DNA of 64,000 nt, taken from Liolophura sinensis (lineage: Eukaryota; Mollusca; Polyplacophora; Chitonida; Chitonidae). Below, piece after piece: positions 22,236 through 35,079 of the stretch. Made by a program: the position numbers and the translations under genes. The stretch spans positions 27,165,501-27,229,500 of the forward strand of contig NC_088303.1 in NCBI RefSeq assembly GCF_032854445.1. Reading direction: 5' to 3'. Below the pieces are notes generated by a model. The model worked only from the letters and a program-made list of their open reading frames with translations, searched no databases and was not told where the DNA came from. How positions within the stretch are numbered: the first letter of the stretch is position 1; every line of letters starts with the position of its first letter.

Positions 22236-22393
22236 CTTCTTGGCTTAAAGCGAGGAGACCACGTTAGGGCTTGAACACGTCACCTGAGTGCTTAAAGAAC
22301 TGACATTTACAATAGCCCACCACTTTATCAAGTCTGAGCTATAAAGATAAGCTTGGCCTACTCGGCATAAAACGTGACTCAAGCTAACTCCAC

Positions 22394-22668
22394 TGGTCGT
22401 GTGCCACTTGTTGCAGAACGGATTTTCACCGCTCTTTTATCTAATGCTGCTTCAATGAGACGACTTACCGAAGGTAACTAAGCCGCCCCCACCCGAGCCA
22501 TTCTACTGACACGTGCCAGCCAGTCCCCTTAACGCTAAACGCCAAGCGAGGAAGTTACAATTTCCTCTTTTATGATCTTGGGTGTGACCCGACAAAGGCC
22601 TTGATCTACACCCACCCCCACCCCCACGAAACGGACGCTCTACCAACTTAGCCACTAGGCCCGATCGG
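22394..22668 (-). mobile_element. SINE family B, 3'-shortened, with a CCCCCA run
   Basis: Matches 15620-15925: CCGCTCTTTTATCTAATGCT, AACGCCAAGCGAGGAAGTTA, then the tRNA-like end GGACGCTCTACCAACTTAGC followed by CACTAGGCCC. A CCCCCA repeat at about 22607-22626 interrupts the anticodon-arm region. Confidence 0.88.
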
Positions 22669-23956
22669 ATAACTGCGACTGATTGCAACTTCTTGCCGAT
22701 TTCATTCTCGTTATTGTTTCGCATCTGTAGTTTCCGCAACATGATACCTTTTCTAATGGAAAACATATCCAAAAATAGGGATGTCCGGATTAATCAAAGC
22801 CGTTTGCTTACCTTATATCAATCCGCTTTCTTTTATATCCTGTATATTTCTGTATAAATGATCCAATCGGATTCGGGAAACAAGCTCCTGTTTCGCCAAG
22901 CTCTCTTGAACAAGTATCAATCTGACATTTTTGTATTGTGAATGTCGCTGCTCATGCGATCCCATTACAAATACATTCTACATTCAGCGCACTTTATTTG
23001 TCTCTTTAAATCACCCCAACTGTAATTTAAGCCCTTAACTTAATCACAAATCCTTATGTGTACAACGACAGATTAAACTGAAAATACCATTGATTGTGAT
23101 TAACCTAGAGTTGGCTTCTAAGGTGAATGACTCGAACCAATAACCATGGTTACATCATCAGACAACTTAACTAGGCCAATCAGCTGAGATGCTTTGTAGG
23201 CTTATCTCAGTGACCCATACTAAGACAGAATGTGCCTAATACAGCTAACCCAAAAGATAATATCCCTTTAAAGGTCACACATACATGTATATCATTTTAT
23301 TATTTATTCTATTTTTTCAAGCCCCAACATTACACATAAAGGTAAGTAAATTCAATAAATACCAGAACAAGATCCCCACACGTATGTTTGGTCTCCGAGT
23401 TCGCGAATATATTGTGGAATATTAATCTGGAGGAGATAGCATCTGTGCATTTCTTTGGATGTCTTGTCTGGCTTCAACGTAAATTAATATTTCTATTTCT
23501 AAACATAAGTAGCTGGACAAAAATCATCTTATGTTACACCAGAACCTTGCTGAAATTATGCAAAACCGACGGATTCTAACTTATATATACTGATCCGTAG
23601 AAGTCAGAGTTGTGACTGCAGCTGACTTTGAGCAGCGAGTCAATTCTCTTCGTCTTTTGTCCTTATATGTAACTTTTTCTGTCAATGTCAGGGCTATTCT
23701 CCTCGATACTATTCGAGTTTTAACTATATTTGTTTTCTTAACTAGTTTTGAGAGTCTCTTTTAGATTTAATTTTAGATGTTTTCTCTCTCTTGAAATAAT
23801 GTCAATCCATGCATTTATTCCAATATAAAAGAATAGAATTATATACATGAGGCTATTTTCAAGATTGTGTTCTTTGGATATCACTTTCTGTAATTCAATT
23901 CCGCGATTGTGTAGCACATACTGCGAGCCGTAATTGCAGTCTGCATTGTGATGCGT

Positions 23957-24643
23957 TGTTACGACCCAAACTGTCTGTATTATAAAGAGATGGCTTTTTC
24001 GAAATACACGACAGTTTAGCCCCACAAAAAAGTAACCAAAACCAGCAGATTTTATTTTACAACAATTTATTAGGTTTAACAAGAACAGATAACAAGACTT
24101 ATACAAATACTAAAGTACTTAAGTTTAACAAGAAAGGAATGTATACAAATACTAAAGTACTTACATGTACAACGGTGTCAAGTCCAAACAGTCCATATTC
24201 CACAATGCTTAAAAATGCACAGAGGCAATATTCAAAAAAGGGAAAATCCACAGTATAACTGAGTGTATGACGAAATATATACAAGAGCACAAACTAAATA
24301 TACAAGTTCAGACTGAACAAGTGCTCGGTGGAGATAGGATATAACAAAGCCAGAGGCCAAAATTCAGCATAAAAGGCCTACTAAAGTAACACACAGCGAA
24401 AGCATCCAAAACTCTCAATGATTCTCCTTTCTCCCCCTTTGACCTGCTTTCATAGGTCTTATATAGACTGGTGGAATTTTCTAGAATAAGAAAATTCTTG
24501 AACACTTGTTGTAAACAAACGGGCTCCTAACTGAGCGTATTCTGGAACATTCTAAGGCAGAGGCAGACAGCAGGCCCTGAACTCAGCATATGTAAATTGT
24601 GGCAAGCTAAATTTAGAAGCTGACGGCAGTTGTGCACATAACA
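23957..24643 (-). mobile_element. Solo LTR, copy 2 (inverted)
   Basis: Reverse-complement copy of 13541-14297, starting TGTTACGACCC and ending GCACATAACA. Compared with copy 1 it lacks about 44 bp around the ACACAGTGCTTATTAGTACA region and has other small gaps. Flanks TGCGT and CGCGT form a 5-bp duplication with one mismatch (or GCGT/GCGT with one extra base). The paralogous A1 site near 17960 (GTGATGGGTTAATCTAGCGG) is uninterrupted and aligns with the rejoined A2 flanks. Confidence 0.88.
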
Positions 24644-25197
24644 CGCGTACATCCAGCGGTAGGTTGCTTTAATGGAAAACAGCTCAGACAGACGTCAAAA
24701 ATGTTTTAAATTCAGTACTGCTGCTAAGCACAACTGTTGAAGCTCGGATGTTAAAAGTGCAGCCTATTTGCATTGCTTTCTTTCGGTTGAATTCTCTCGG
24801 CAGAATGTTGCATATAGGTATAATCCTATAAAAAACAATGTCCTATCCAATCGACTAAATGTGGAAATGTCATTACATCATGATGAGGCTTCTCCACTCA
24901 ATCGACTTCTAGTCATTAAGTCTGGCAATTTGTCTAAAATTTAAAGTACACAAAGGCGACCAGTACTTAAATGCCTTTACCTTATCTAAACTCAAGAGAT
25001 GAGGGACCTTACTGGGGCAGCTCAGATTCTTATCTGCGAATGATTTTAAAATGACTATTGAAATCGAAGATTGTTTTAAGGGTTAATTTTTATTTCTGTT
25101 TTTAACTATAGTTACAGCTCCATGTCTGCAACAGATGAAGCCATTCCATTTTCAACAGACTGTGGACTTTGAAAATAATTCCCAGGGAGTTTTATTC

Positions 25198-25340
25198 TGC
25201 CAGCAACCTGCGGATGGTCGTGGGTTTCCGCCGGGCTGTGCCCGGTTTCCACCCACCATAATGCTGGCCGCCGTCGTATAAGTGAAATATTCTTGAGTAC
25301 AGCGTAAACACCAATCAAATAGATTAAATAAATAAATATA
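25198..25340 (+). mobile_element. SINE family A, 3' half, in A2 only
   Basis: CTGCCAGCAACCTGCGGATG through GTATAAGTGAAATATTC to an AAATAAATAA tail. It follows GGGAGTTTTATT, which in A1 (about 18449-18463) continues without a SINE. No clean target-site duplication was found. Confidence 0.88.
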
Positions 25341-25479
25341 ATTTGTGTTGCTTGGAGTCCTTAGACTTCACAAACTCTGATCTCACTGCTCATGTAGTGA
25401 TAATAGGCCAATGACGATGCAGGTGCCCTTTTGCTTAGTGTATACTGAAAACATTTGTCTTCTACCAGTACGGTGAAAT

Positions 25480-26165
25480 GGAATAGTTGTGCTAAATAAA
25501 TGTTGGTAAGATTCCTCTGTAGTTATACACACTGATCAATTATAGGCTTAGATTCATAATCAATCTCGATATGTATTTTCCACTAGAAAGGACAATTTCA
25601 TTTTCAGCATTTCGCTCCAAGCCAACAGTAAAACTTTTCCTGTTCCAAGAAAGAATGTACTGCCCAAAGGAGGCACAAAAGGGAAGGTTAGGGGGAACCA
25701 TTTAAACCATTTTACCAAGTTAAACACAACGATGAAGTAAAATTTAATATATATTCGATGTGGTGACAGAGTAGAATGGCAATGGGTTAAACACATACAC
25801 ACACGCGCATGCACAATAATAACTAAACAATTCCCACAAAAAGCAAGAATAATTATCGTGTGCCATACAATGACATCGAGGACTTGGCCCTAGTACTGCC
25901 GGAAAACCAAACAATTCTGTAAAACACAGCTTAGTTTTACCCCTGACTGTAGCTTCTGGAAATCTAGTCAAATGGAATAGCTCTTTAATAAGGGTTGCTA
26001 AGACTCTGCCCTGATTATACACAGGGATCAATTATAGGTCTACATTCTCAATTAATCTCGATATATATTTTCCACTTTGATGGGCGAATATCACGACATG
26101 TATTACAAAGACAAAAACCAGCCTCCCGCATTTTTGACGTTTCGCTCCAAGCAAACCAAAACTTT
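25480..26165 (+). repeat. Internal direct duplication in A2
   Basis: 25475-25620 and 25970-26150 both carry AAATGGAATAG, GATCAATTATAGG, TCTCGATATRTATTTTCCACT and TTTCGCTCCAAGC. A1 has one copy, at 19595-19775. The extra copy in A2 therefore arose by a further duplication of about 490 bp, or was lost from A1. Confidence 0.7.
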
Positions 26166-27348
26166 TCCTTTTCCCAAGAACACAAGCAGCATATAACCGG
26201 AATTATGCCGTGACTCATGAGGAATTATGAGCGGATTATTACACATACAAGGGTGGAGAACTGATGAAAACTGTGATGTGCATGTCGGGCCTGTTCCTTT
26301 AGTAACGACATATAAAGTTAACTCAAATGGTTACAGTCCATAAACGCTTATAAAAGGTTCTCTGTAAAATATATGCATGTGAACACAGTACACGCCGATG
26401 ATCTATCTCTATAGCGGGTACAGTCATTTCAGGTACAAATATTCTAGTGCACGTTGACATCCAATTGTAACAAGTTTTGGGATTGTTTTTAACCAGATTT
26501 TACAATGGCGACATTTTACGTAAACTGCCTTTCTTAACTAGAGTGTGGTACACGTAAATACCACATCGTCGTCATACATTGGCTGGATTTCTGTATGGTC
26601 GCCACAAAACCCCTGTACCTGACATTTTTAGGCTTACACCCGATACCAGAGATGACAGAGAACTTCGCAGCTCTTGCATTTGGCACAGCACTCACTCGTG
26701 ATCTAAAGCTTAAGCTGCACGCTTCTCTCCCGTTTCACCTGTAGATGATGGTTTCATTTGTGTGTTTTTACCCATTGCAGGGTACAGTACATTACATTCA
26801 GAATATTGCACACATCATGTTTTATTAAAGGCCAACCTACCGCACATTTCCAGAAAGACGTTTGACAAAATGCCAAACACTGACATATTTCTTCATTATC
26901 TCCATTAGACAGATTTACGTCCAATCGTTGCCTTAGACCCTGAAAATCAACACGGTACTCACAGGATAGAATAACTAGGGAACATCAAGAATCCTTTACG
27001 ATGTTCGATCTTCGCTGTAAATTGTGCTATACTGATATGACTTGTTCATAATTACCGAAAAGGTAAACGAACCAAAATAACTGTAATACCCAGTAGTATC
27101 GCCCTCGTCAAAACATAAATCATTGGTAGAGCTTAAGAAGACGTCAGATATTGGGCACAATAGTGATAAATGGACTGTTTGCTGAAGCCAATCGTGTAAA
27201 CGATGGACGTTTTGTGGTTCGTCCGAAATGTCGATGCCGATGCCATTTGTGTACCTTGGTGTTGTGTTACTTAATAACATGGATTTTTTCATAAAATACG
27301 AGTATCTGTGTCACTTTAGATTAGATACTGGATCAATCATTCACTCTA

Positions 27349-27564
27349 CTAGGTATAACGGTTTTGTTGTTTATCAAAGACACAGCCAGACTTTACCAGT
27401 ACGCCTACTTCTTCTGATACCCCTACATTTGTTCGACAGTTAGTAAGGTATGGCTTTCCATAATCAAGTAGAAGAATGGCAGCCCCATGGTTATGTAGGA
27501 TGTGTGCCAAAAGCGTAAAAAATATACAAACAAAAAACACAACATTGCCATTAATAAACATCAT
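27349..27564 (-). CDS. Small ORF with signal-peptide-like N-terminus (low confidence)
   Basis: 71 codons starting MMFINGNVVFFVCIFFTLLA, a hydrophobic start typical of a secretory signal. Then follow a short polar region with two cysteines and a stop. It lies upstream, on the minus strand, of the protein-like segment at 26996-27292, so it could be exon 1 of the same gene. No splice junction could be fixed, and the A1 counterpart (about 21340-21520) does not keep the hydrophobic start. Unrecognised. Confidence 0.25.
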   Translation of the reverse strand: MMFINGNVVFFVCIFFTLLAHILHNHGAAILLLDYGKPYLTNCRTNVGVSEEVGVLVKSGCVFDKQQNRYT

Positions 27565-27569
27565 GAGTC

Positions 27570-29420
27570 TGGGTTGGTCTCATTATTAGCAGACATTGTT
27601 CGGAGTTGAAGGTGGAAAGGTATCACGCAGATTAACCTGAGACCTGCTCATAAAGTGTGAATTAACTGGCAAGTGATTCGAAACCAGTCAGTGAGCAACT
27701 ATATCCCCCTGTCTAGTGGGAAACTGGTCAAAATCTTCCTTTGTATTCTCATCCCGGTCTCCATGCCGTAAACTAATGAAAAGATTTTTTAGCTGGCACA
27801 TCGCTTCTGACAAAGAGAGAGAGTTTCAGTTGTTTTAAAACGCTACGAAACTAAGGAGCCAATATACAATGTAGTATACCTGTCAATTCAGCAGTATAGA
27901 TTCGTAGTCAGGCAATCTGGCCGCTTTACCGTAATTAAGCTCTGGGATGCTTAGTGCAGCCACAACTTTACCCCATCTGGGCATTTATGGGCATCAGAAT
28001 AGATTTGTCTGTAATCTAACCAACTAATTTTATTGTAATAAATACAGCACAGTTTAGTGTTATTTGAAGGATCAAACTATTTAACTTGTGAATCAAATAA
28101 AACGTACTGTTCGGAATATACCAAGGCAGTAAAGAAGGAATAACACAGCCTTGGATCAAGGGTTTAACAGCTTCAGATCTCTGGAAGATATTATTACCCT
28201 GTGGCTTAAACGGCTAGAGAGCGTTGAGTTATTCTCAAACAGCAGAGGACTCCAAAACATCACAGGTTCAATTATCTGTGGTATACTTCAGTTTGATAAC
28301 ATATTTTATGAATTACTGAGCTGACGTCTTAGATATAATGACCACTCATTAAACAATAGCCGAAACACACTTTTTCGTGCCTTTGCGCTGACGATTTGTG
28401 TGCCACCGGGTAATGCAGTGTACTCTCCTAGTGTTGCGAAAAACTTCACAAAAAGTCCTACAATATGACTTTCTTAATATTCTGCCATAACGGTTGCTTG
28501 GTTGGTTGAAATTACTGGTGTCCCCATTCAGCTGAAATTTGTGCTCCATAAACAGTACAAGGGCAATGTATGCAAAATAAGAAGCGGTACATACAACATC
28601 CATAAAAAAAACTGAGGAGGTCCTTTCACCTGCAGTAAAAAGACAGGTAAGGAATCATATACAGAAGCTTTAGGCACACTCTTTAAATAAATCATTCAAG
28701 ATTGCTAAGCACGCAGAAAAACAGGCTTTGCTGGATTACATACATGCATCGATTAAATGCAGGATTAAAACCGACAACATGCATTTAAGAACTTATCAAC
28801 AGCTTTGAAGACATTATCCGGATTTCTTACCGGCCTAAGGACAGACGTCAGACTCGGATTAGAAATGCACAAATTCTGCTATAATTGTACGTCGGAAAAC
28901 ATGCCTGACCAGCGTCTTCACCGCAAACTGAAACTCCTCAACAGGGTTACAGCTTAGGTCTGCGTAATATAATAAACATGACAACATAGATGTTAACCAT
29001 CATATATGGCTTGTCTTCACACCGTTTTACTTTTAGGTCTTACTCTATTTTATAAATACCGTATAATAGCGGAGTTGTCACAGTAGCATTTCTAATATTT
29101 GTTCATTTTTTTTTTAACATTATTTTAGCCAAACCACGAAATATGAGCTTTTATAGGCCATTCGGAATACCAACATACTGACGAGGCTGCAGGATTAGTG
29201 GCCTGATTAATGTGTGGACAGAAACGCAACGGTCAATCACGCGCAAGAGCTAATTAGAAAATGCAACCACGCACAAGGGTTAATTAGAACGCGCAACCAG
29301 CCAACGTTTTAACCGTTGGACCTATCTTCTGGCACTAAACGCGATTCAGCGTAAAGCTGGCCGTACATATACATATGTCTAGAGTTAGCCCCTTTTGCCG
29401 GTGACTTTTAGATTCAATCC
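27570..29420. other. Spacer, with one weak signal-peptide ORF at 28349-28603 (minus)
   Basis: The minus-strand frame 28349-28603 (84 codons) begins MDVVCTASYFAYIALVLFME, which could be a signal peptide, followed by a basic, cysteine-containing region (YCRTFCEVF). No family is recognised and no paralogue was found in the window. Nothing else in this stretch can be supported. Confidence 0.3.
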
Positions 29421-29426
29421 CATACT

Positions 29427-29690
29427 GTGTCTTCTTGTGGCAGAACGCGTCCAAGCCGCCAAAGTTCTGACACCACTGTCTAATGTATCATGCCGGAAAC
29501 ACCAAATATGACATTTCACCCTGTCACATTATACTGAGACCGGGTCAACCAGTTCCGTTTCCTTGTTCTTACCTCTCAGTGCTGAGCCACAAGCGAGGGA
29601 GCAACGAGTACCATTTTTAAAATCTTGGTATGACCCAACCCGGGTTTGATGATACGTCGGTCTCCTAGTTTGGAGGTCAAAACAATTACC
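29427..29690 (-). mobile_element. SINE family C
   Basis: CTTCTTGTGGCAGAACGCGT, TGCCGGAAACACCAAATATG, CAGTGCTGAGCCACAAGCGA, ending in a tRNA-like B-box (CCCGGGTTTGATGATAC on the plus strand). Relatives: 39465-39750, 47228-47462, 48175-48375. Confidence 0.82.
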
Positions 29691-29754
29691 CAACCAAAGC
29701 GGTAAACAGGAACTTGCAGCGGAATTTGCAAGTATACATCATTTAATATACTTA

Positions 29755-32060
29755 ATCATGTAATTATGTCAGCCAAATTTGTCTGTATGAATGAGGGTTA
29801 CTAAAAACCACATGCCGACACCCGGGCTATGGTGTCAACATAATGATTATGTAACCCATGCATCTTTTATAAGTCAAATAAAATGTAGACATACTTGTGA
29901 ATTGTGAGAAATGAGTCGACGTTGACTGACTGACAGTGAAGATGACGGCGAATGTCCTGGGTGAATCCTTGAATAAATTTGCCATATATAAAATTCACTT
30001 CCAGCTGGAAATAATCACAAATTGCCAATTTCTCACACAAGGCAATCAACAACGAATCTCTATCCGTTCAATAGTAGTATGGCTCTGCTATCATTATGGT
30101 ACAGTATCACCCCCTTACCATATTACGTTTTGTTGCAGAACAAACAAAAAAATACAAAATTGATTTAAAAATCCATTATCTTTAATACCTCACTTCTCAC
30201 CCCAAGGGAAAGCAAGATCATAATTTATCCTTTACTAAACAAAATCTTCACAGGATGAAAGACAGTTTTATTAAAGCTCTAAAGCAATCCAATAAGCTAA
30301 AGTGGAAAACGACCTGTATCAGTTCAACTTCAGGCTTATTACCCACAAGAACCATCATATTTCTGTGCTCCATGTAAGAAACCTATTTGTGTGTTTCTGC
30401 GTCATTTCATTGAGGCATGTGGAAAATCTATTGCACATTGATAAATACAGTCATTCCAGAGGGAGAGTAAGTTTGAATTTTCCGACATGCCTCAGGGGCC
30501 AGTTTTAAAGCGGCCACTCCAGTTGCTTCATTCTTGCAACACTCTTGTAATGATTATACTCTAGACGGCTATCTAATACCGGATGCCTGAATCCAGCAAT
30601 GTACGTTAAAGCAGATGAGCCATCTGGGAACGAAAAAAAGACGTTGCTTTTGGCATTGCCCACCACATCTCAAGCTAGTCATTTTACTTCACGCACTATA
30701 TCCTATAGCCAATCTCACACACGGAGAGGCCTCGCGAAGTTATAATATACCAGTTATAGTATGTATGTATCTAGATGTGACTTCAAAGAAAATAATATCT
30801 CACAAAGAGATGGAACTGTCTGATTTCGTTCCAAAGGCTCAGTCTGTTTATAATGAAACCAGGGATGACATTACGCAAGAGTTGTGATTGTAACAGATAG
30901 TACGCAGATTGACCTGAGGCTACAATGCTTGATGGCTTGAAGAGTACAGTTCAGTGTACCTGTAAGATTCAGTTCGGGCCCAGAAGTTTCCTCCCTCTTT
31001 ATACAAATCACCAACTTCCCGTTCTCTTTGGTTTCCATTTTAGTCGTAAACCGTCATCTAGCCCAATGGAAATATGATAAAAATTTTGATATGAACTCAA
31101 CTTAGGAAACAGTTTTTTTTTATTTAATTCATTTTTCTAAACTAATTCCAAATAAATACGACAAATCACACCGCGACATTAAAGGAACAGAAATTGTCCA
31201 CTCAAAAACATTAGCCTGGACCATAGAAAATGTTTGCATCGTAACATGAATCCTCCATGTCCAGGTGGTCTACAATGATTCTCTAAAAACAACTATACCT
31301 TTCACCAAAGACAGAGATCTCGTCTAGATAAGAATATATGGGTACCTGCAGAACACTTTGTACTGCTTTCAGCAATATACCACTAAGTCTTGATATTTTT
31401 TCAGACAGCATCTAGGTGTCTTTTAAGTCTTTGTTTAGGAAGCTAGGAGAACGTCTACCGCCCTGTTATCATGTATGTCTGTGGTTGTATAAATAACTCA
31501 GAGATAAGAGGATAACTGAGATTTACCATCCGGGCAGTTCTGGTTGCCAGATTCTGTCTAATTCAACACTTACTGCAACCAGGACAGGTACCAGAACCTA
31601 GCAGCATACACGCGCAAAAATCATACGTCGCGACTTGTATTTCCAACTTAGGCAACTGAAAACTATAGCGAAATTAATGTTAGAACACCCTGGAGAATTT
31701 CTTATCTTCTATTCTGCTACATAAATGTAACTGTCATTAATGTCAACCTGTATATTGTTCTTTATTTGTTCGTAAACGGAGTAACGACAAAATATAATAT
31801 AACCAAATATTTCTTTACGCATAAGTGCTATTAATTTCCCTCACAGTTTTAGTCCATCACTGTAAAGCATGAATCTTTCAGCGTTTCTACATCTATAGCA
31901 CATTCTTCTTTAAAATCAACAGCAAAACTGTTTCATGGAACCAAGATGTTATTTACTGAAATATTCTATAAATCTTCAAAGGTCAAAAAGTTAGTAAGGA
32001 AATCGATTTGAACTTTCCGTCTAGCTTCAGAAATATGCATATGATGTATTCATATTTCGC
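29755..32060. repeat. D module, copy D1
   Basis: Collinear with D2 (32235-34870), head to tail. Shared words, in order: GAAGATGACGGCGAATGTCC, ATCCGTTCAATAGTAGTATG, CAGAGGGAGAGT, AATGTACGTTAAAGCAGATG, TATAATATACCAGTTATA, CTTCCCGTTCTCTTTG, GAACGTCTACCG. A minus-strand reading near 31000 (TKMETKENGKLVICIKREE) matches D2. Its reading near 30500 (LKLAPEACRKIQTYSPSGM) matches D3 near 46590 and, loosely, D4. Confidence 0.85.
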
Positions 32061-32234
32061 CTTGTCCCATATGCTAGAACATGTACAAACATCGATAATT
32101 TAAGTCCAAGTCATAAAGCATTAATCCTGAAAAACACAAAGCAAAAGCTTTACTACCGAAAACTTCAATTTAAAGTTTTTTAAATTTTGCCACGCACAAC
32201 AGGAAATATACCGGAATTTTGCGAATATGCGCGT

Positions 32235-34870
32235 AACCATCTAACTGTATATCAGTCAAATTTATTTGAATGTTTGAGGGTTAATGAAAACCATGTGCCT
32301 ACACCAGGGCTATATTGTCAACTTTATCACAAAGTCATCCATGCATCTTCTATGAGATCAATAAAATGCGGACATACTTGAGAATGAACAGGAATACAGA
32401 ATCGACGATGCTTGGCTGATACTGAAGATGACGGCGAATGTCCTGAGTGAACCGGTTAAATAAACGCGCCATACCTAAAATTCAGTTCTAGCTGGACATA
32501 AGCACAAATTACCCTTTTCTCACACAAGCTAATGAAGGGCGAATCTCTATCCGTTCAATAGTAGTATGACTCGGCTATCATTGTGGTACTGTACCGGCCC
32601 CTCACTATATTACGTTTTGTCGCGGAACAAACATAAAAATTCAAAAATGATATAAAAATCTATTACTTTTAATAACACCTCCTAGAGAAAGCAAGCGAAA
32701 CAGATCATAACTTCGCCTTTACTAAAGAAAATCTTTACAAAGCTGACTCTGAGATGAAAGAGGGCTTCATTAAAGATTTGAAGCAATTTAACAAGCCAAG
32801 TGGCAAACAACACGTATGATGTAGCAAATCCATGTAACAAATCTGTGTTTTCGACGTCATTTCATTGAGACACGAGGAAAATTCATGGCACATTGGTAAA
32901 TACAGCAATTCCAGAGGGAGAGTTAGTTTGAATTTTCCAACATGCCTCAGCGGCTAGATTAAAACTGCCACTCCCCTTGCTCCATATACTCTTGCAACTC
33001 TCTTGTATTGATTATTATGCTCTAGACGACTATCTGATAACGACTGACTGGATGCAGCAATGTACGTTAAAGCAGATGAGCCATCTGGTAACGGGGGAAA
33101 ATCTTGCGTTTAGCATTACCCACCACAAATGAAGTGTCATTTTACTTCACGCGCTATCTCCTGGAGCTAATCTCACCACAGGGAGAGACCTCAAAAAGTT
33201 ATAATATACCAGTTATAAAGTGTATGAGATAGAGGTGTCTGACTTGTATCCGATGGCTTCATCAATTTAAAGTTAAACCAGGGTTATTACGCAAGAGTTG
33301 TGATTGTAACAGACAGTACACAGCCTGACCTGAGGCCACGTGGATAGCTTGCAGATGCCACTAAAACCTTGTGACTGGGGCAATCACCAAATTATCTGTG
33401 AACGTCAAAAGAGAATACTGCAAATGTCATTATGTTTAAAAAATCAATAATAATAGGTGTAATTCCACATCCCGAGTAGCGTATCGCCAGTGCTGTGTAC
33501 CTGGTCCAGAAGCTTCCCTCCCTCTGTATATAAATCACCAACTTCCCGTTCTCTTTGATTTCGATTTTAGCCGTAAACACCCATGTAGTCCGGTGGAAAT
33601 ACGATAAACGTTTTAGATATGAGAGTTGGCATTCAACAAATCTATGTCATCGAGCAAACTCAACTTACGAAACAGATTAGCTTTATTTTCATTTTTCTAA
33701 ACTAATCCTGAAATCGCACCGCAATATTAATCAAAAGAACCTGTATGATCGAGACCATTAGCTTGGACTAGAGAACATGTTTACATCATAACAGGGTCCT
33801 CCATGTCCCGGCGCTCTACACTGACTCAGCCCACACAACTATAGCTTGTACCAGAGATAGAGCTATCGTTGATGGAAACCGAGTCCACGGAAAACAGAGA
33901 GTGATCGAGCAAATACACATAGGACCATAAGTGGAACAATCAATGCAATCTGACAACCCTAGGCATAAACTCCCTACAGACTACTTCGTACTGCTTTCAG
34001 CAGATTTCTGTGATGCCTGTCATCGTGTTTTGAAAACGAACATTTGTTGTTCTTTTCAGTCGGAACAATACCTCACGTATTCGAATGGCTATTGTTTAGT
34101 TGCCGCTCGAGCATTACGTCAGCGGATGATAATTAAGAGTGTGTCTTTGTACTTTTCTAGACAGCATCGGGCTTTGATCCCACGTAGATGTGTTTTATGT
34201 CTTTGTTTAGGAAGTTAGAAGAACGTCTACCGTGTTGTTATCATGTGTGGCTGTGGTTGTATAAATAAACTCAGAGATAATAAGCTCTGATGACTATCGC
34301 GTTAGAGCATGTTATGAGCCACAGATCGATGGAGACTAGCAACGGAGATTTACCGCCCGTGCAGTTTTGATCGTTAGCTTCTTCTGAGTCAACATACTGC
34401 AAATAGCATAGGCGCCAGAACCCGGCAGTTTACACGTGGGACATCCTACTTCGCGACTTGTATTTCTACCTGTGGCAATATAAGTGTAATACTCTTTATG
34501 TACTCCATATGATAAACACACAGTTATGATATGACCATAAGTTCAAAATAATTAACCACTGCCTTTCAAAAATAATATAATTTGGTATGAGCTATTTCAC
34601 AACCACCGAAATTACACATAAGTGCTGTTAATTTACCTCACAATTTAAGTCTGTCATTGCAAAACACGAACCTTTCAGCGCTACAAAACCTTTACACTTT
34701 ATATTTTACTAAAAATCAGTACCATAACTACTTCACGAAAGCTAAGATTTTATTTAACGAAATTTTCTACCGGTATATATTTTTAAAGGTCAAATAGTTA
34801 GAAAGGAAATTGTTTTGAAGTTTCAGTTCGCCTTCATAAAGACCAGCATATGGTGTATACATATATATGG
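32235..34870. repeat. D module, copy D2
   Basis: Tandem partner of D1, about 170 bp away and slightly longer. On the minus strand at 33460-33590 the frame reads VFTAKIEIKENGKLVIYIQR, then EGSFWTRYTALAIRYSGCG. D1 has the related TKMETKENGKLVICIKR. This could be an exon, but both copies have stops close by. Together D1 and D2 are a clear tandem duplication of about 2.5 kb. Confidence 0.85.
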
Positions 34871-35079
34871 TGTATAATGAAACCCGTGTTTGGAAATTTG
34901 ACTTTGAATTTTATTTTACAGACGGACGCCCTGGACTGTGATTTAGATAATTCCCTTTTGACGCCTCTGACATTGTAGAAGCTTTATCGGTGTATAGCCT
35001 TTGCACATTTGAGAAAAATCAAATGTCAAAATGGGATGAAAACACTTTTATGTATATTTGCTCAGTCTTGTATTCAGAT

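Larger units (their letters stand above)
22890..27400. repeat. A module, copy A2 (segmental duplication)
   Basis: Collinear, same-orientation copy of 16890-21390, about 6 kb away. Similarity varies from moderate in 24.7-25.2 kb to very high at 26.98-27.3 kb. It holds the inverted solo LTR at 23957-24643, the SINE at 25198-25340, and an internal duplication (25480-25620 against 25950-26160). Confidence 0.85.
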
